Shown here: piece after piece, positions 17,730 through 26,651 of the stretch
Layout: each line of letters begins with the position of its first letter
Position numbering within the stretch: the first letter of the stretch is position 1
From: JAABTH01 sp964492615
GTDB taxonomy: Bacteria > Bacillota > Dethiobacteria > DTU022
Reading direction: 5' to 3'
Length of the DNA: 64,000 bases
NCBI GenBank assembly: GCA_964492615.1
Contig: CAZBKZ010000001.1
Span: 62,001 to 126,000 of the forward strand
Notes under the pieces: generated by a model
Databases searched by the model: none
What the model saw: only the letters and a program-made list of their open reading frames with translations
What the model was told of the DNA's origin: nothing
Position numbers and translations under genes: made by a program

Positions 17730-20225
17730 ATGACAAAACGAATTTTTGGCAAAACGATTATACCCTTTTTACTGTCCTTACTATTAGTTCTTACAATCTC
17801 CTGTCAGGCTCATGCCCTGATGCAAAAACTCGCTTTAAGTGACCTTACAGACCAGTCTGATTCAATTATTACCGGAACCATAGAAAAACTTCAAAGCCAG
17901 TGGGATACAGAACAAGGTAACATATTTACTACTATTACTGTAACTGTTGACAGTAAAATTAAAGGTGAAGATAAACCGGAAACGATTACTGTGATTATTC
18001 CCGGAGGAACTGTTGACGGTATAACTCAGATTGTTTCTGATACCGCTGAATTCCAGGTTGGCGAAGAAGTTGTTTTGTTTCTCAATGAACTACCATGGTA
18101 CAGAATAAATTTTGCCGGCTCTGCATCGGCAAGTATTTTTGAAGTATGCGGTAACTTCCAGGGTAAAATGAGTATTACTGATGATAGCGTCTCCGGCAAA
18201 CCACTTGAAGAGCTGGAGGATGAAATAAACTTTTTACTTGAAGCTGATCAGACAGATAGTTCCCTTGACCCACTGGAAGACGAACCGCTGTTTGTCAGCA
18301 ATCATGCATTTGTCACCCTGCCATTTCGCTGGACTGGTCTTTCGCCTGTTGTTCCCTATTATATAAATTCCTCCAGCTCCAGAATAACCGAGATCAATGC
18401 CGCTGCCACCTCCTGGAATAATGCCGGTGCAAACTTTGCATTTAACTACCGCGGAACACACTCGCGATCCGGTGGACCTCTCTATAATGGAGTAAATGAA
18501 ATCATGTGGCGCGACCTGGGCACGAATAACGCCCTTGCTATCGCTTCAATCTGGGTTGCCGGAAATATTATCATGGAAGCAGATATGAGCTTTAACACGA
18601 GATATAACTGGAGCACCAGCGGTAGTATCTATGATGTACAAACCGTCGCCTTGCATGAGTTCGGTCACTGGGTTGGGCTGGATCATTCCAGCACTTTTGG
18701 CTCCATCATGTATTACCAGTATAAAGGCACACAGCGTAACCTGCACCAGGATGACATTGCAGGAATACGCTATATATACGGCAATTCTGCTCCCGTTTCT
18801 CTCTGCACAGTTTCTGTTCCCAGCCGTCCGGGAGGCTCGTCAAGCGGTATTGTGGGAACGACTTACAACTATACTGCATCAGGATCCAGCTGTTCTAACG
18901 GCCATAATCTTGAATACAAGTTTTATTTTAGTGATGATACTGAATCAAACTGGCGAACGTTCGCCAATTGTAATAAATACTGGAGCAGTCCAGGGAGTCA
19001 CAGCGTATGGGTACAAACACGCTGTGCAGCCGACAATAACAGGGTTTCATTAATGTCTCAGCCACTAGAGATAACCGTATCAGCGGCACCGGTTTACTAC
19101 GATTTAACGATCTCTGCGGAAGGCGGGGGAATTACTGTTCCAACCAGCGGAACATATCCATATTTAAACGGGACTTCAGTTACAATTGAGGCGACCCCAG
19201 ATAATGGATGGCAGTTTGAAAAATGGATAATCAATAATGAAGAAAGCTCTAATAGCCGGACCAGTTTCAATATAGGCAGAAACACGGTTGCCAGGGCTGT
19301 ATTTTCAGAGTTAGAAGAAATAGAGGAAGAAAACAGTGAACAGGAAGATCAAAATAGCGGGTCCGACACAAATAATGATGACGACAACTCTGTTGTTGAT
19401 CACCAGGTTAATATTGTAATTGAAGGCCAGGGAACTACAGATCCAGCTGAGGGTATTCATTATTATAGCTCAGGTGAGAGCTTGCTGCTAACCGCTTTTC
19501 CTGCAGAAAACTGGATCCTGGAGAAATGGGTAGTTGGTGACGAAGAATTTAGCGTACTTTCGATTACTCTTAATGTGAATAGTAGCATGACAATAAATGC
19601 AATTTTTAGTGACAGGCCTGAAATAATCGAAGACGATAATGGCCAGGGCCAGGATAACGCAGGCAGTAGTTCAGGAGAAAATACGAATGCTGGAAGCAGT
19701 GGCGGAACAACCTCTGGTGGCAGTGCCGGTTCAGGAAGTGGAACCAATACCTCTCCACCGGCGCCCAGTGCACCATCCGCCCCCCCTCCGGCTGTTATTC
19801 AGCATCAATTAGCAATAGCTGTTGAAGGAGAAGGTAATGTATACCCCGGACCCGGTAAACACTCATATAATAAAGACAATGAGGTTAACATAATAGCCGA
19901 ACCTGCGGCTGGGTGGATTTTTGTTAAATGGATAATAGATGGAAAGGATATAAGCTTTCACAGCCATTCCATTAAAATGGATCGCGATCGCTCTGCAACA
20001 GCATTTTTTTCAAAGCAGAAGCCTGGCGACCTCACCAATGACGGCAATGTCTCGGTTTCAGATGTAGTAAAAATTACCCGCTACTCACTCGGCATTTCCG
20101 AGCTGACAGAAGAGCAGATCGCAAGCGCAGATGTTAATGGCGACGGAGTTGTCGACGTGCGGGATATTACATTGATCATGCGTTACGCCCTTGGGTTAAT
20201 CGACTCTTTCCCTGTTGACCGGTAA
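17730..20225 (+). CDS. Secreted matrixin-like metalloprotease with InlB-like repeats and dockerin
   Basis: The 831-residue product has a Sec signal peptide (residues ~1-29). An N-terminal domain of unknown type (~30-180) is followed by a metzincin catalytic domain with HEFGHWVGLDH (residues 309-319) and a Met-turn SIMYY (Met327). After an Ig-like section (~355-450) come three repeats of ~70 residues with W..EKW or W..VKW cores, like the divergent InlB B-repeats seen in Firmicutes surface proteins. Serine/glycine- and proline-rich linkers separate them. The C-terminus holds two dockerin-type calcium loops (GDLTNDGNVSVSDV and ADVNGDGVVDVRD). It probably cleaves proteins outside the cell and may dock on a cohesin partner. 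Expression is under the c-di-GMP riboswitch. Confidence 0.93.
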   Translation: MTKRIFGKTIIPFLLSLLLVLTISCQAHALMQKLALSDLTDQSDSIITGTIEKLQSQWDTEQGNIFTTITVTVDSKIKGEDKPETITVIIPGGTVDGITQIVSDTAEFQVGEEVVLFLNELPWYRINFAGSASASIFEVCGNFQGKMSITDDSVSGKPLEELEDEINFLLEADQTDSSLDPLEDEPLFVSNHAFVTLPFRWTGLSPVVPYYINSSSSRITEINAAATSWNNAGANFAFNYRGTHSRSGGPLYNGVNEIMWRDLGTNNALAIASIWVAGNIIMEADMSFNTRYNWSTSGSIYDVQTVALHEFGHWVGLDHSSTFGSIMYYQYKGTQRNLHQDDIAGIRYIYGNSAPVSLCTVSVPSRPGGSSSGIVGTTYNYTASGSSCSNGHNLEYKFYFSDDTESNWRTFANCNKYWSSPGSHSVWVQTRCAADNNRVSLMSQPLEITVSAAPVYYDLTISAEGGGITVPTSGTYPYLNGTSVTIEATPDNGWQFEKWIINNEESSNSRTSFNIGRNTVARAVFSELEEIEEENSEQEDQNSGSDTNNDDDNSVVDHQVNIVIEGQGTTDPAEGIHYYSSGESLLLTAFPAENWILEKWVVGDEEFSVLSITLNVNSSMTINAIFSDRPEIIEDDNGQGQDNAGSSSGENTNAGSSGGTTSGGSAGSGSGTNTSPPAPSAPSAPPPAVIQHQLAIAVEGEGNVYPGPGKHSYNKDNEVNIIAEPAAGWIFVKWIIDGKDISFHSHSIKMDRDRSATAFFSKQKPGDLTNDGNVSVSDVVKITRYSLGISELTEEQIASADVNGDGVVDVRDITLIMRYALGLIDSFPVDR

Positions 20226-20229
20226 CAAT

Positions 20230-20943
20230 TCAGGCACTGCTGCAGGAAGACTTGCTGCAGCGGTCATTACAATATTTACAGGCCAGAGCTGCATTTGAAA
20301 GCTCTGAAAATCTTTCCGGGTACTTGTAATGCAGCAGCTCCCATTGAAAGAGCAACAGAGCGCCCATTGCAACCAGCGAATACGACCAGAAAGATTTTAA
20401 GTAGATCAGGGGCGAAACAATAATTGGGAAGCCCCAACTATATATACGACAGGTAGCACAACAGCGATTGTGCACAATCCAGTTTTGAAAAGGGCACCAT
20501 AAATTTACGAAGAGTTGATCCAGAAAATAAAATAAAAACGCGCTCATAACCACCCAGTAGCTATCCAGCCTCAACAACCCAATCAGGATAAGGGCTACTG
20601 CCCATACCAGCGCTGCCAAAATTGCCCGCCTGTCAAATTTCTTCGTATAAGAAAGCAGCTCTGTAATATCATGCTTTAGATGAATATAATTTAATTTAAA
20701 TATTTTTCCGCGTCCGATAAAATGGTTTAACCCCGGGATAAGGGCAAGGGCCATTTCGAACATCAGCAGGACCCATAGCAGATGGAATACCCTGACATTA
20801 CCAACTACCTGATAATTAAAAACTACAGCAGCAAATTCTTTGCCTGCCAGACTTATAATAACAGCTGATGCAAAAACAACAGTGCGTAAAATAAATATTT
20901 TTCGGGAAAGTATCCAGTTTAACATTTCATACAAAGCTCCCAT
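20230..20943 (-). CDS. Membrane protein with cysteine clusters, unknown function
   Basis: The 237-residue protein has about five hydrophobic segments. A CPFQNWIVHNRCCATCRIY stretch lies between helices, and the tail is cysteine-rich (ACKYCNDRCSKSSC). The cysteines could bind metal or an iron-sulfur cluster, or form disulfides. I do not recognise the family. It converges on the metalloprotease gene with only four bases between the stops. Confidence 0.75.
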   Translation of the reverse strand: MGALYEMLNWILSRKIFILRTVVFASAVIISLAGKEFAAVVFNYQVVGNVRVFHLLWVLLMFEMALALIPGLNHFIGRGKIFKLNYIHLKHDITELLSYTKKFDRRAILAALVWAVALILIGLLRLDSYWVVMSAFLFYFLDQLFVNLWCPFQNWIVHNRCCATCRIYSWGFPIIVSPLIYLKSFWSYSLVAMGALLLFQWELLHYKYPERFSELSNAALACKYCNDRCSKSSCSSA

Positions 20944-21023
20944 ATACTAATATGTAACCCTGTATATATTGACACATCCATAAATAAATTTCAACCAGGC
21001 AAAGGAATAAGCAGACAAACGGT

Positions 21024-21053
21024 AAGGGGCTGCTTCGCAAGAAACAGCCCCTT
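21024..21053 (-). terminator. Hairpin downstream of the first TRAP operon
   Basis: A 9-bp perfect stem (AAGGGGCTG with CAGCCCCTT) with a 12-base loop follows the last gene of the TRAP operon. The T-tract is poor on the minus strand, so it may be a weak terminator or an mRNA-stabilising end. Confidence 0.55.
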
Positions 21054-21085
21054 AAAATGCGCTATCCTATATACAGTTTGTCAAC

Positions 21086-22192
21086 TTATCTGAGTGAATC
21101 TCTTGCTTCAAGAAGAGCTTCATATACCGACCAGGCCGGCAGTCCGCTTGCTTCCAGCTGATCGAGGAAACCTTCAACAACCGGTGTTGATACCTCGAGC
21201 AGATCTGCTGTATCCTGCTCAGTCCACTGGTACACTTCTATGCCATTTTCCTCCATCTTATCAATACCACGCTGTGCAGCGTCGGCATAAACCGAGGAGG
21301 CCTTCAGACCCAGCTCCAGACCGCTGTTTTCCTCAAAAATAGCCTGAATGTCCGCCGGAAGTGAATTCCAGGTGTCTTCATTCATAAAAATAGCCTTGGT
21401 TGCATAGAACATACTCATACCATTCGTGCCATATTCCAGTACCTCGTAGAGGCTGTAAGTATCAATAGCAGCATGATCAGTCAACAAACCATCCACTACT
21501 CCACGCTCCAAAGCATCATATACCTCAGGCATGGGAATCAGGGAACCCATTCCACCAAGAGCATCAATTGTATCTTCTTCAAGCTCGCCGGAAACCCTTA
21601 AATCACGTCCCCTGAAACCGTCTACTCCCTGAATTGGCGCATTATTGGTATAAGCATTGCCTTCAGGAAGTCCATAGAGGGCAAATACCTTATAACCTGC
21701 CCATTCATTCTGGAAATCTTCATTTTCTTCCAGCAGGATATTAATGGTCCGGGTTACCTCTTCCATTGACTGGAAATGAGCAGGGAACCTGGTAAAATCA
21801 GTTAACGGAAAACGACCGGGAGTATACCCGAGCATTGTAAAACCTATATCTACCGCTCCGGTAGCAACGTCATCCACGATTGCCCTGCTTTCAGACAAAG
21901 AACCACCAGGATAAAAATTAATTTCTACCCTGCCATTTGATGCTGCTTCAATAGCTTCAATCCATGGCTCAACTACATTTACATGCTGGTGGTGAGGAGC
22001 TGGGAACGGAGATGCAAAATCAAGACTAATTACTTCACCGGCATCAACCGGTTCATCAACAGGCTCATCAACAGGCTCATCAACCGGAGCATCGACTGCT
22101 TCCTGCCCGCCACAACCTGTAAGAGCAAGCCCCAGGAAAAACAATACCATCACGGGTAATAAAAACAGCTTCCAGCGCTTCAAATTAAACAT
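21086..22192 (-). CDS. TRAP transporter substrate-binding protein (DctP family)
   Basis: The 368-residue lipoprotein has a signal ending LALTGC and an acidic repeat linker (VDEPVDEPVDEP). The DctP fold follows, with the family's GVDGFRGRDLRVSGE-like segment and the AIDTYSLYEVLEYG region. It should capture a carboxylate outside the membrane and hand it to the DctQM permease encoded upstream. It is the last gene of the operon DctQ-DctM-DctP. The ligand is unknown. Confidence 0.92.
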   Translation of the reverse strand: MFNLKRWKLFLLPVMVLFFLGLALTGCGGQEAVDAPVDEPVDEPVDEPVDAGEVISLDFASPFPAPHHQHVNVVEPWIEAIEAASNGRVEINFYPGGSLSESRAIVDDVATGAVDIGFTMLGYTPGRFPLTDFTRFPAHFQSMEEVTRTINILLEENEDFQNEWAGYKVFALYGLPEGNAYTNNAPIQGVDGFRGRDLRVSGELEEDTIDALGGMGSLIPMPEVYDALERGVVDGLLTDHAAIDTYSLYEVLEYGTNGMSMFYATKAIFMNEDTWNSLPADIQAIFEENSGLELGLKASSVYADAAQRGIDKMEENGIEVYQWTEQDTADLLEVSTPVVEGFLDQLEASGLPAWSVYEALLEARDSLR

Positions 22193-22297
22193 TTTATTCC
22201 CTCCAATTTATAGTCTTTAGTTCTTTCAGGACCCCACACATCAAAGCACAAAGAGTTTATTCTTGCACAGGCATCCCCCCCCATTTCAATTTATTAA

Positions 22298-23602
22298 TTA
22301 ATACATTAAGCCAGGTAAGAAAAGCGCAATTTGCGGAAATGCGGCTACTATTATAGCCCCGATAACCAGGGTAACCCAAAATGGTACCTGATATTTAAAA
22401 ACCTGGGCAGAAGGAACCTTTGTAACCTGGGCGACAACCAGGCTGGCTACCCCAACTGGTGGGGTGAGCAGGCCGGTTAAGTTCATCATAGTGGTCATAA
22501 CACCAAACCAGATGGGGTTATAACCCAATTCCAGGATAATAGGGTAAAATATTGGAGTCATAATAACTATTGTTGCCAACTCATCCATGAAAAAGCCCAT
22601 AATCGTATAAATCAGCAGTATAATCAAAATTATTATAAAAGGAGTTACGTCCAGCGCATCTATGAAAGATGATAGGCTAAAGGGAATCCTACTTCTGGTG
22701 AGAAAAATACCAAACAACTTACCACCGATAACTATAGCAAAAACCATGGCGGTTATGGTAGTTGCCGAACTGATCGAATCAACAAATTTTGCCCACGACA
22801 GTCTTCTCATGATCAGCACAAGCACCAGGGATAAAAATGCCCCTGCCGCGCCCGCTTCTGTCGGTGTAAAAAACCCGAGATATATTCCTCCGATGCTTAT
22901 AACAAAAATTACCGGTAACGGCCAGACATACATTACTTTTTTCAGATCTATTGAAAATCGTTCTTTTGTATCTGAGACGGGAGGGCCAAGGTCAGGCCTG
23001 ACCCGAATTACGATATACGTGGTAATCATTAGCATTAGAGTAAGCATTATCCCGGGGATCAAACCGGCAATCAGAACCTGCCCGATCGACTCTTCTGTAA
23101 TAACGCCATATAATATCAGGGTTGTGCTGGGTGGAATTACAATACCCAGGGTTGAACCAACCGAAGCGATACTGGCTGCCAAACCTTGATTATACTTATG
23201 CTTGGTCATTTCAGGCACAGCAATTGAACCTATAGTTGAAGCAGCGGCAGTGGCTGAACCGCAAACAGCGCCAAAAACTGCTGCTGCTCCCAGGGTGGCA
23301 ATAGCCATCCCACCCCTGACTTTTCTGAATAAATCGCTCATTACGTTATAAAGGTCGGCTGCCACTCCCGCTTTCGATAAAAATATACCCATAAGCACAA
23401 AGAGTGGAATAACACTCAGAGAATAATTTTCTACCAGTATAACCAAATCGCTGCCCAATTTACTTAAAGAAGGTCCGCTGCTGGTCAGCATTATATTACC
23501 AAGCACCGCAATAGCGATTAATGCAAAACCTACAGGTAATCTCAAGGTTATCAGGATCAACATCAGCACTATGCCAAGAATGCCTATTTCAATTGGTGCC
23601 AT
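22298..23602 (-). CDS. TRAP transporter large permease (DctM)
   Basis: The 434-residue integral membrane protein has about twelve hydrophobic segments. It shows DctM signatures: VLMGIFLSKAGVAADLY, AVFGAVCGSATAAASTIGSIAVPEM, and the LGIVIPPSTTLILYGV segment. It drives sodium-coupled uptake with the small DctQ subunit. Its start overlaps the end of the DctQ gene by 14 bases, so translation is coupled. Confidence 0.94.
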   Translation of the reverse strand: MAPIEIGILGIVLMLILITLRLPVGFALIAIAVLGNIMLTSSGPSLSKLGSDLVILVENYSLSVIPLFVLMGIFLSKAGVAADLYNVMSDLFRKVRGGMAIATLGAAAVFGAVCGSATAAASTIGSIAVPEMTKHKYNQGLAASIASVGSTLGIVIPPSTTLILYGVITEESIGQVLIAGLIPGIMLTLMLMITTYIVIRVRPDLGPPVSDTKERFSIDLKKVMYVWPLPVIFVISIGGIYLGFFTPTEAGAAGAFLSLVLVLIMRRLSWAKFVDSISSATTITAMVFAIVIGGKLFGIFLTRSRIPFSLSSFIDALDVTPFIIILIILLIYTIMGFFMDELATIVIMTPIFYPIILELGYNPIWFGVMTTMMNLTGLLTPPVGVASLVVAQVTKVPSAQVFKYQVPFWVTLVIGAIIVAAFPQIALFLPGLMY

Positions 23603-24095
23603 CGTTTTTTCCTCCTACCGGCTGTGAAAAAATCAGATCTGTTACAACAACTAAAAAGAGCCCAAGTAGTCCTAAAAATGCCAGTAATATTACAGGCCAG
23701 CTAGGTATTTGCAAACTTGCAGTCCTGGCACCGGTATCCATCATGTATATCCCATGAGCCAGGAGCCGCCAGGTCATAACCCCTGCAACTGCAACAAATG
23801 CCAATTGTTTAAGATTATATATAATCAACCGGGAGGCTCTAGACTTTAAATACTTTTCATAATATCCATAGAAAAAATCAATTTCAACGTTTTCCTTATT
23901 CCTTTCTGCATTGCCAAAAGCAAAATAAACTAGAATAACGAGAAAAATCCCGGTTAATTCATATATTCCGCGAAATCTAAACTCAAACAGCGCTCTGCCA
24001 ATAATGTCAATTACCGTCATTGTCATTAAAGCCACTAAGAATAAACAGCTGATGTAGTGGAAATAGCGGTTAAACGTAATAAGCGCTTTTCTCAT
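23589..24095 (-). CDS. TRAP transporter small permease (DctQ)
   Basis: This product of 168 residues has four hydrophobic segments and the DctQ-type RALFEFRFRGIYELTG motif after the first helix. I chose the ATG at 24095 because AAAGGGGG sits at the right distance from it; the GTG at 24101 is too close. It is the first gene of the operon, behind a sigma-54-type promoter. Confidence 0.9.
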   Translation of the reverse strand: MRKALITFNRYFHYISCLFLVALMTMTVIDIIGRALFEFRFRGIYELTGIFLVILVYFAFGNAERNKENVEIDFFYGYYEKYLKSRASRLIIYNLKQLAFVAVAGVMTWRLLAHGIYMMDTGARTASLQIPSWPVILLAFLGLLGLFLVVVTDLIFSQPVGGKNDGTN

Positions 24096-24160
24096 AATCA
24101 CGCCCCCTTTATAAATTTATTTATAGCTTCATCTAATCTTTAAAATACAAGCATCTTATT

Positions 24161-24216
24161 TGACCTTACCAACAGGCAATATGTTACTATTCTCAATTGC
24201 CAAAACTGTAAGGTCA
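24161..24216 (-). promoter_or_regulatory. Two-tier inverted repeat in the leader of the first TRAP operon
   Basis: TGACCTTAC (24161-24169) and GTAAGGTCA (24208-24216) are perfectly complementary. Inside them GGCAAT and ATTGCC form a second pair. The element lies between the -24/-12 promoter and the DctQ start, so it could be an operator or an RNA hairpin. Confidence 0.5.
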
Positions 24217-24266
24217 CCAAGCAAACATGTATCACTAAATTGACTAGTCATAACTGTATATTTAAG

Positions 24267-24284
24267 TCGCAATATTCATGCCAA
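24267..24284 (-). promoter_or_regulatory. Sigma-54 (-24/-12) promoter of the first TRAP operon
   Basis: Read on the minus strand the site is TTGGCATGAATATTGCGA: the GG and GC pairs are exactly 10 bases apart, as sigma-54 (RpoN) requires. The start of transcription should fall about 150 bases upstream of DctQ. The remaining intergenic stretch to 24649 is AT-rich and, apart from the candidate activator sites at 24428-24459, shows nothing I can name. Confidence 0.7.
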
Positions 24285-24427
24285 AATGCGATCCATATAC
24301 AGCTTAGTGATAACATAACCATTGGATAAACCTTTAATATGCCTTGTTTTAACTTTAAATACAGGTATCCTTTTCAAGGTTTTTAACAATATTAAACCAG
24401 CATATGTATTTATATCCTTTTAAATTA

Positions 24428-24459
24428 TTTCATAATGAATTTAGAATTTCATTTTGCAA
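24428..24459. promoter_or_regulatory. Candidate activator (UAS) dyads of the first TRAP operon
   Basis: TTTCATAATGAAT (24428-24440) and TTTCATTTTGCAA (24447-24459) lie about 145-175 bases upstream of the -24 element. A similar TTTCA-N3-TGAAA dyad lies upstream of the second TRAP operon. The positions suit enhancer binding by a sigma-54 activator, but the sites are short and AT-rich. Confidence 0.3.
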
Positions 24460-24649
24460 TTCTACTCGTACCACATTTGACAATTTTAATCTATAGCAAC
24501 ATTGCTAAGTTTGTTATAATAAATACTTTTTATCCACTGAAAGCTATTGATATTTTGTGCCTGCATGCAAACAGGAATTCTATGGATAAAAAAGGAAGCT
24601 GCAGTTAAATTCAGCAAACTGATAGCTCCCTACTTTATAAATTTTAATC

Positions 24650-24724
24650 TGGTGGGGACGAGAGGTTTTGAACCTCCGGCCTCTTGAATGTGAGTCAAGC
24701 GCTCTCCCCCTGAGCTACGTCCCC
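24650..24724 (-). tRNA. tRNA-Val (CAC)
   Basis: The 75-nt minus-strand sequence folds as a cloverleaf: acceptor GGGGACG/CGTCCCC, anticodon stem CTTGA/TCAAG with loop CTCACAT, and T-loop TTCAAAA. The anticodon is CAC, which reads the valine codon GTG. CCA is encoded. Confidence 0.95.
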
Positions 24725-24819
24725 ATGTTATTCTAACTGTTTATATTTTCTTAAATTATACCACAGTTTTTCAACGCATCAATACTTCCGGGGCTCACTT
24801 TAGACTTACTGGTAATATG

Positions 24820-24854
24820 TAAAAAGCGCCCCGGGCTTTTACCCCCGGGACGCC
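24820..24854 (-). terminator. Terminator of the TRAP/dehydrogenase operon
   Basis: On the minus strand GGCGTCCCGGG pairs with CCCGGGGCGC around a TAAAAG-containing loop and is followed by TTTTT. It closes the operon that ends with the SDR gene. Confidence 0.88.
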
Positions 24855-24926
24855 TTAGTTCTAATGCGTTATTAATATAGCAACTGGGAAGAAAGGAAAA
24901 ATCCACCTCTTTTACCCCCAATTGTT

Positions 24927-25703
24927 TTAGAGCATCTGTAATCCCACATCGAAAGGATCCACTACATGAGTGCCACCGTCTACCAGAATTGCCGAACCTG
25001 TAATAAAGCTGGCATCATCACCGGCCAGGAAGCTGCAGATACCGGTAATTTCATCGGGTTCTGCTCCCCGCCTTAAGGGAATAGACTGGAACGGCCCCAG
25101 GTTGTCTTTGCCAAATTCGCCGAAATGGCCCCTGGTCATATCTGTTAAGGTGAACCCTGGACATACTGCATTGAAGCGGATATTAAACTTACCATAATCT
25201 GTTGCTGCCTGTTTTGTTAACATAATCAATGCAGCCTTGGTTGTACTGTAACCAACCCTGCCGGATAAGCAGCGAACTCCACCAAGGGAAGCAATGTTGA
25301 TTACTGAACCTCCACCCTTCTCTTTCATATGAGGAATCACTTCGCGCATCAGCAGAAATGGTGCGTTCAGATTGGTGGCAAGGATTTTATTCCAGTCATC
25401 AAGGTCTACCTCTACAACGCCACCTTCAAAATTAACCGCAGCGTTATTGACAAGGATATCCAGTTTGCCTCCCCATTCAATAGCTGCTTTAACAACAGCT
25501 TTCACATCTTCATGCTTGGTGATGTCACCGGAAAAAACCTTAACCTTATCAGATGGAAGTTGTGCAGCAACATCTTCCAGGTTTTTCTTCCTGCGGCCAA
25601 TTATGCACACTTTCGCTCCATCTTTTACAAAGCGCTTTGCTATAGCTTCACCGATACCGCTTCCAGCCCCGGTTATCAGAGCGACTTTATTGTCGAGTAC
25701 CAT
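24927..25703 (-). CDS. Short-chain dehydrogenase/reductase
   Basis: The 258-residue enzyme has the classical SDR pattern: TGAGSGIG cofactor site near the N-terminus, NNAAVNFEGG, and the catalytic YSTTK with an upstream serine (NIASLGG). The acidic residue that would favour NAD over NADP is replaced by GRRKK, which suggests NADP(H). It is the last gene of the operon TRAP-alcohol dehydrogenase-MBL hydrolase-SDR and probably oxidises or reduces a hydroxy/keto intermediate of the imported compound. Confidence 0.92.
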   Translation of the reverse strand: MVLDNKVALITGAGSGIGEAIAKRFVKDGAKVCIIGRRKKNLEDVAAQLPSDKVKVFSGDITKHEDVKAVVKAAIEWGGKLDILVNNAAVNFEGGVVEVDLDDWNKILATNLNAPFLLMREVIPHMKEKGGGSVINIASLGGVRCLSGRVGYSTTKAALIMLTKQAATDYGKFNIRFNAVCPGFTLTDMTRGHFGEFGKDNLGPFQSIPLRRGAEPDEITGICSFLAGDDASFITGSAILVDGGTHVVDPFDVGLQML

Positions 25704-25772
25704 TTGTTTAATTCACCTCATATCTTAAGTTTAAACAAAACAGATAAATGAAAATAACCGTTTCTGTTTTTT

Positions 25773-26624
25773 TTAAAGCTCGCGCCAGTTCCAATCTCTG
25801 CCGCCTTTAAAAACATTGGCATTCATTTCGTTACTGAGGTTAAGCAGCACAGAGTTAGGGAAGTGGACAAACATTGTATAGAAGAACTCAGCTGCGCTGT
25901 TTGTTTCTTCCAGGGCTTTCTCTGTCAGCTCAACATATTTCCTGGTATAATCAATTGAACTGTAATCAAAAGGCATTCCCGGTTTTTGGTGGCCGGGAAT
26001 CACAATATCAGGTTCCAGTGTTTTAAGAAAATCAAGATCCTTAATCCACTGCTGCCGTTCTTCTTTGGTAAGCTCACAAGTAAATGGATGTGCCTCATTG
26101 AAAAGAAGGTCGCTACCGTAAAGGGTTTTGATTGAAGGAATCCAAACTACCGAGTTGTATCTCATATCACCCATTAGTTTAGGAATAACTTCAAGGCGAT
26201 GGCCTTCAAGTTCAAAGTAGTTTTCTTTCAACGGTTTGATTTTAACTGTTTTACGGCAAACGTTCATTTTACCTATTACGTTTTCCCAGTGTTCAATCTT
26301 ACCAAAAAACTGTTCATTAATCATATCGCAGTCTTCCTGCAAAGCCAGTACTTCGGCTTCAGGAAATTCATCTGCTATATGACCCAGACCAAAATAATGA
26401 TCAGGGTGGGAGTGGCTAACAAATATTTTAGTTAACTTTTTACCCGTTTCCAATATTTCAGCAATTACCCGGTGAGCGTTGGAACGAGTCCACTGGGTGT
26501 CAAGCAGAGCAGCTTCTTTTTCACCCATAACGATAACAGATGCAACCCTGAATCCTGGTTCGTTGGCAAAGTATGTCTTTGTTGATAGCTTCCCTTCACC
26601 GTGTGTGTTTAATCTAACTTCCAT
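25773..26624 (-). CDS. Metallo-beta-lactamase-fold hydrolase
   Basis: The 283-residue protein has the metal site SHSHPDHYFGLGH, a later aspartate in LYGSDLLF, and a C-terminal IPGHQKPG, all typical of the MBL superfamily. Such enzymes often hydrolyse esters, lactones or thioesters. AGGAGGAGG precedes the ATG. It lies between the iron alcohol dehydrogenase (27 bases away) and the SDR, so it probably acts on an intermediate of the same pathway. Confidence 0.88.
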   Translation of the reverse strand: MEVRLNTHGEGKLSTKTYFANEPGFRVASVIVMGEKEAALLDTQWTRSNAHRVIAEILETGKKLTKIFVSHSHPDHYFGLGHIADEFPEAEVLALQEDCDMINEQFFGKIEHWENVIGKMNVCRKTVKIKPLKENYFELEGHRLEVIPKLMGDMRYNSVVWIPSIKTLYGSDLLFNEAHPFTCELTKEERQQWIKDLDFLKTLEPDIVIPGHQKPGMPFDYSSIDYTRKYVELTEKALEETNSAAEFFYTMFVHFPNSVLLNLSNEMNANVFKGGRDWNWREL

Positions 26625-26651
26625 GGTAAAACCTCCTCCTATTTGCCACGA

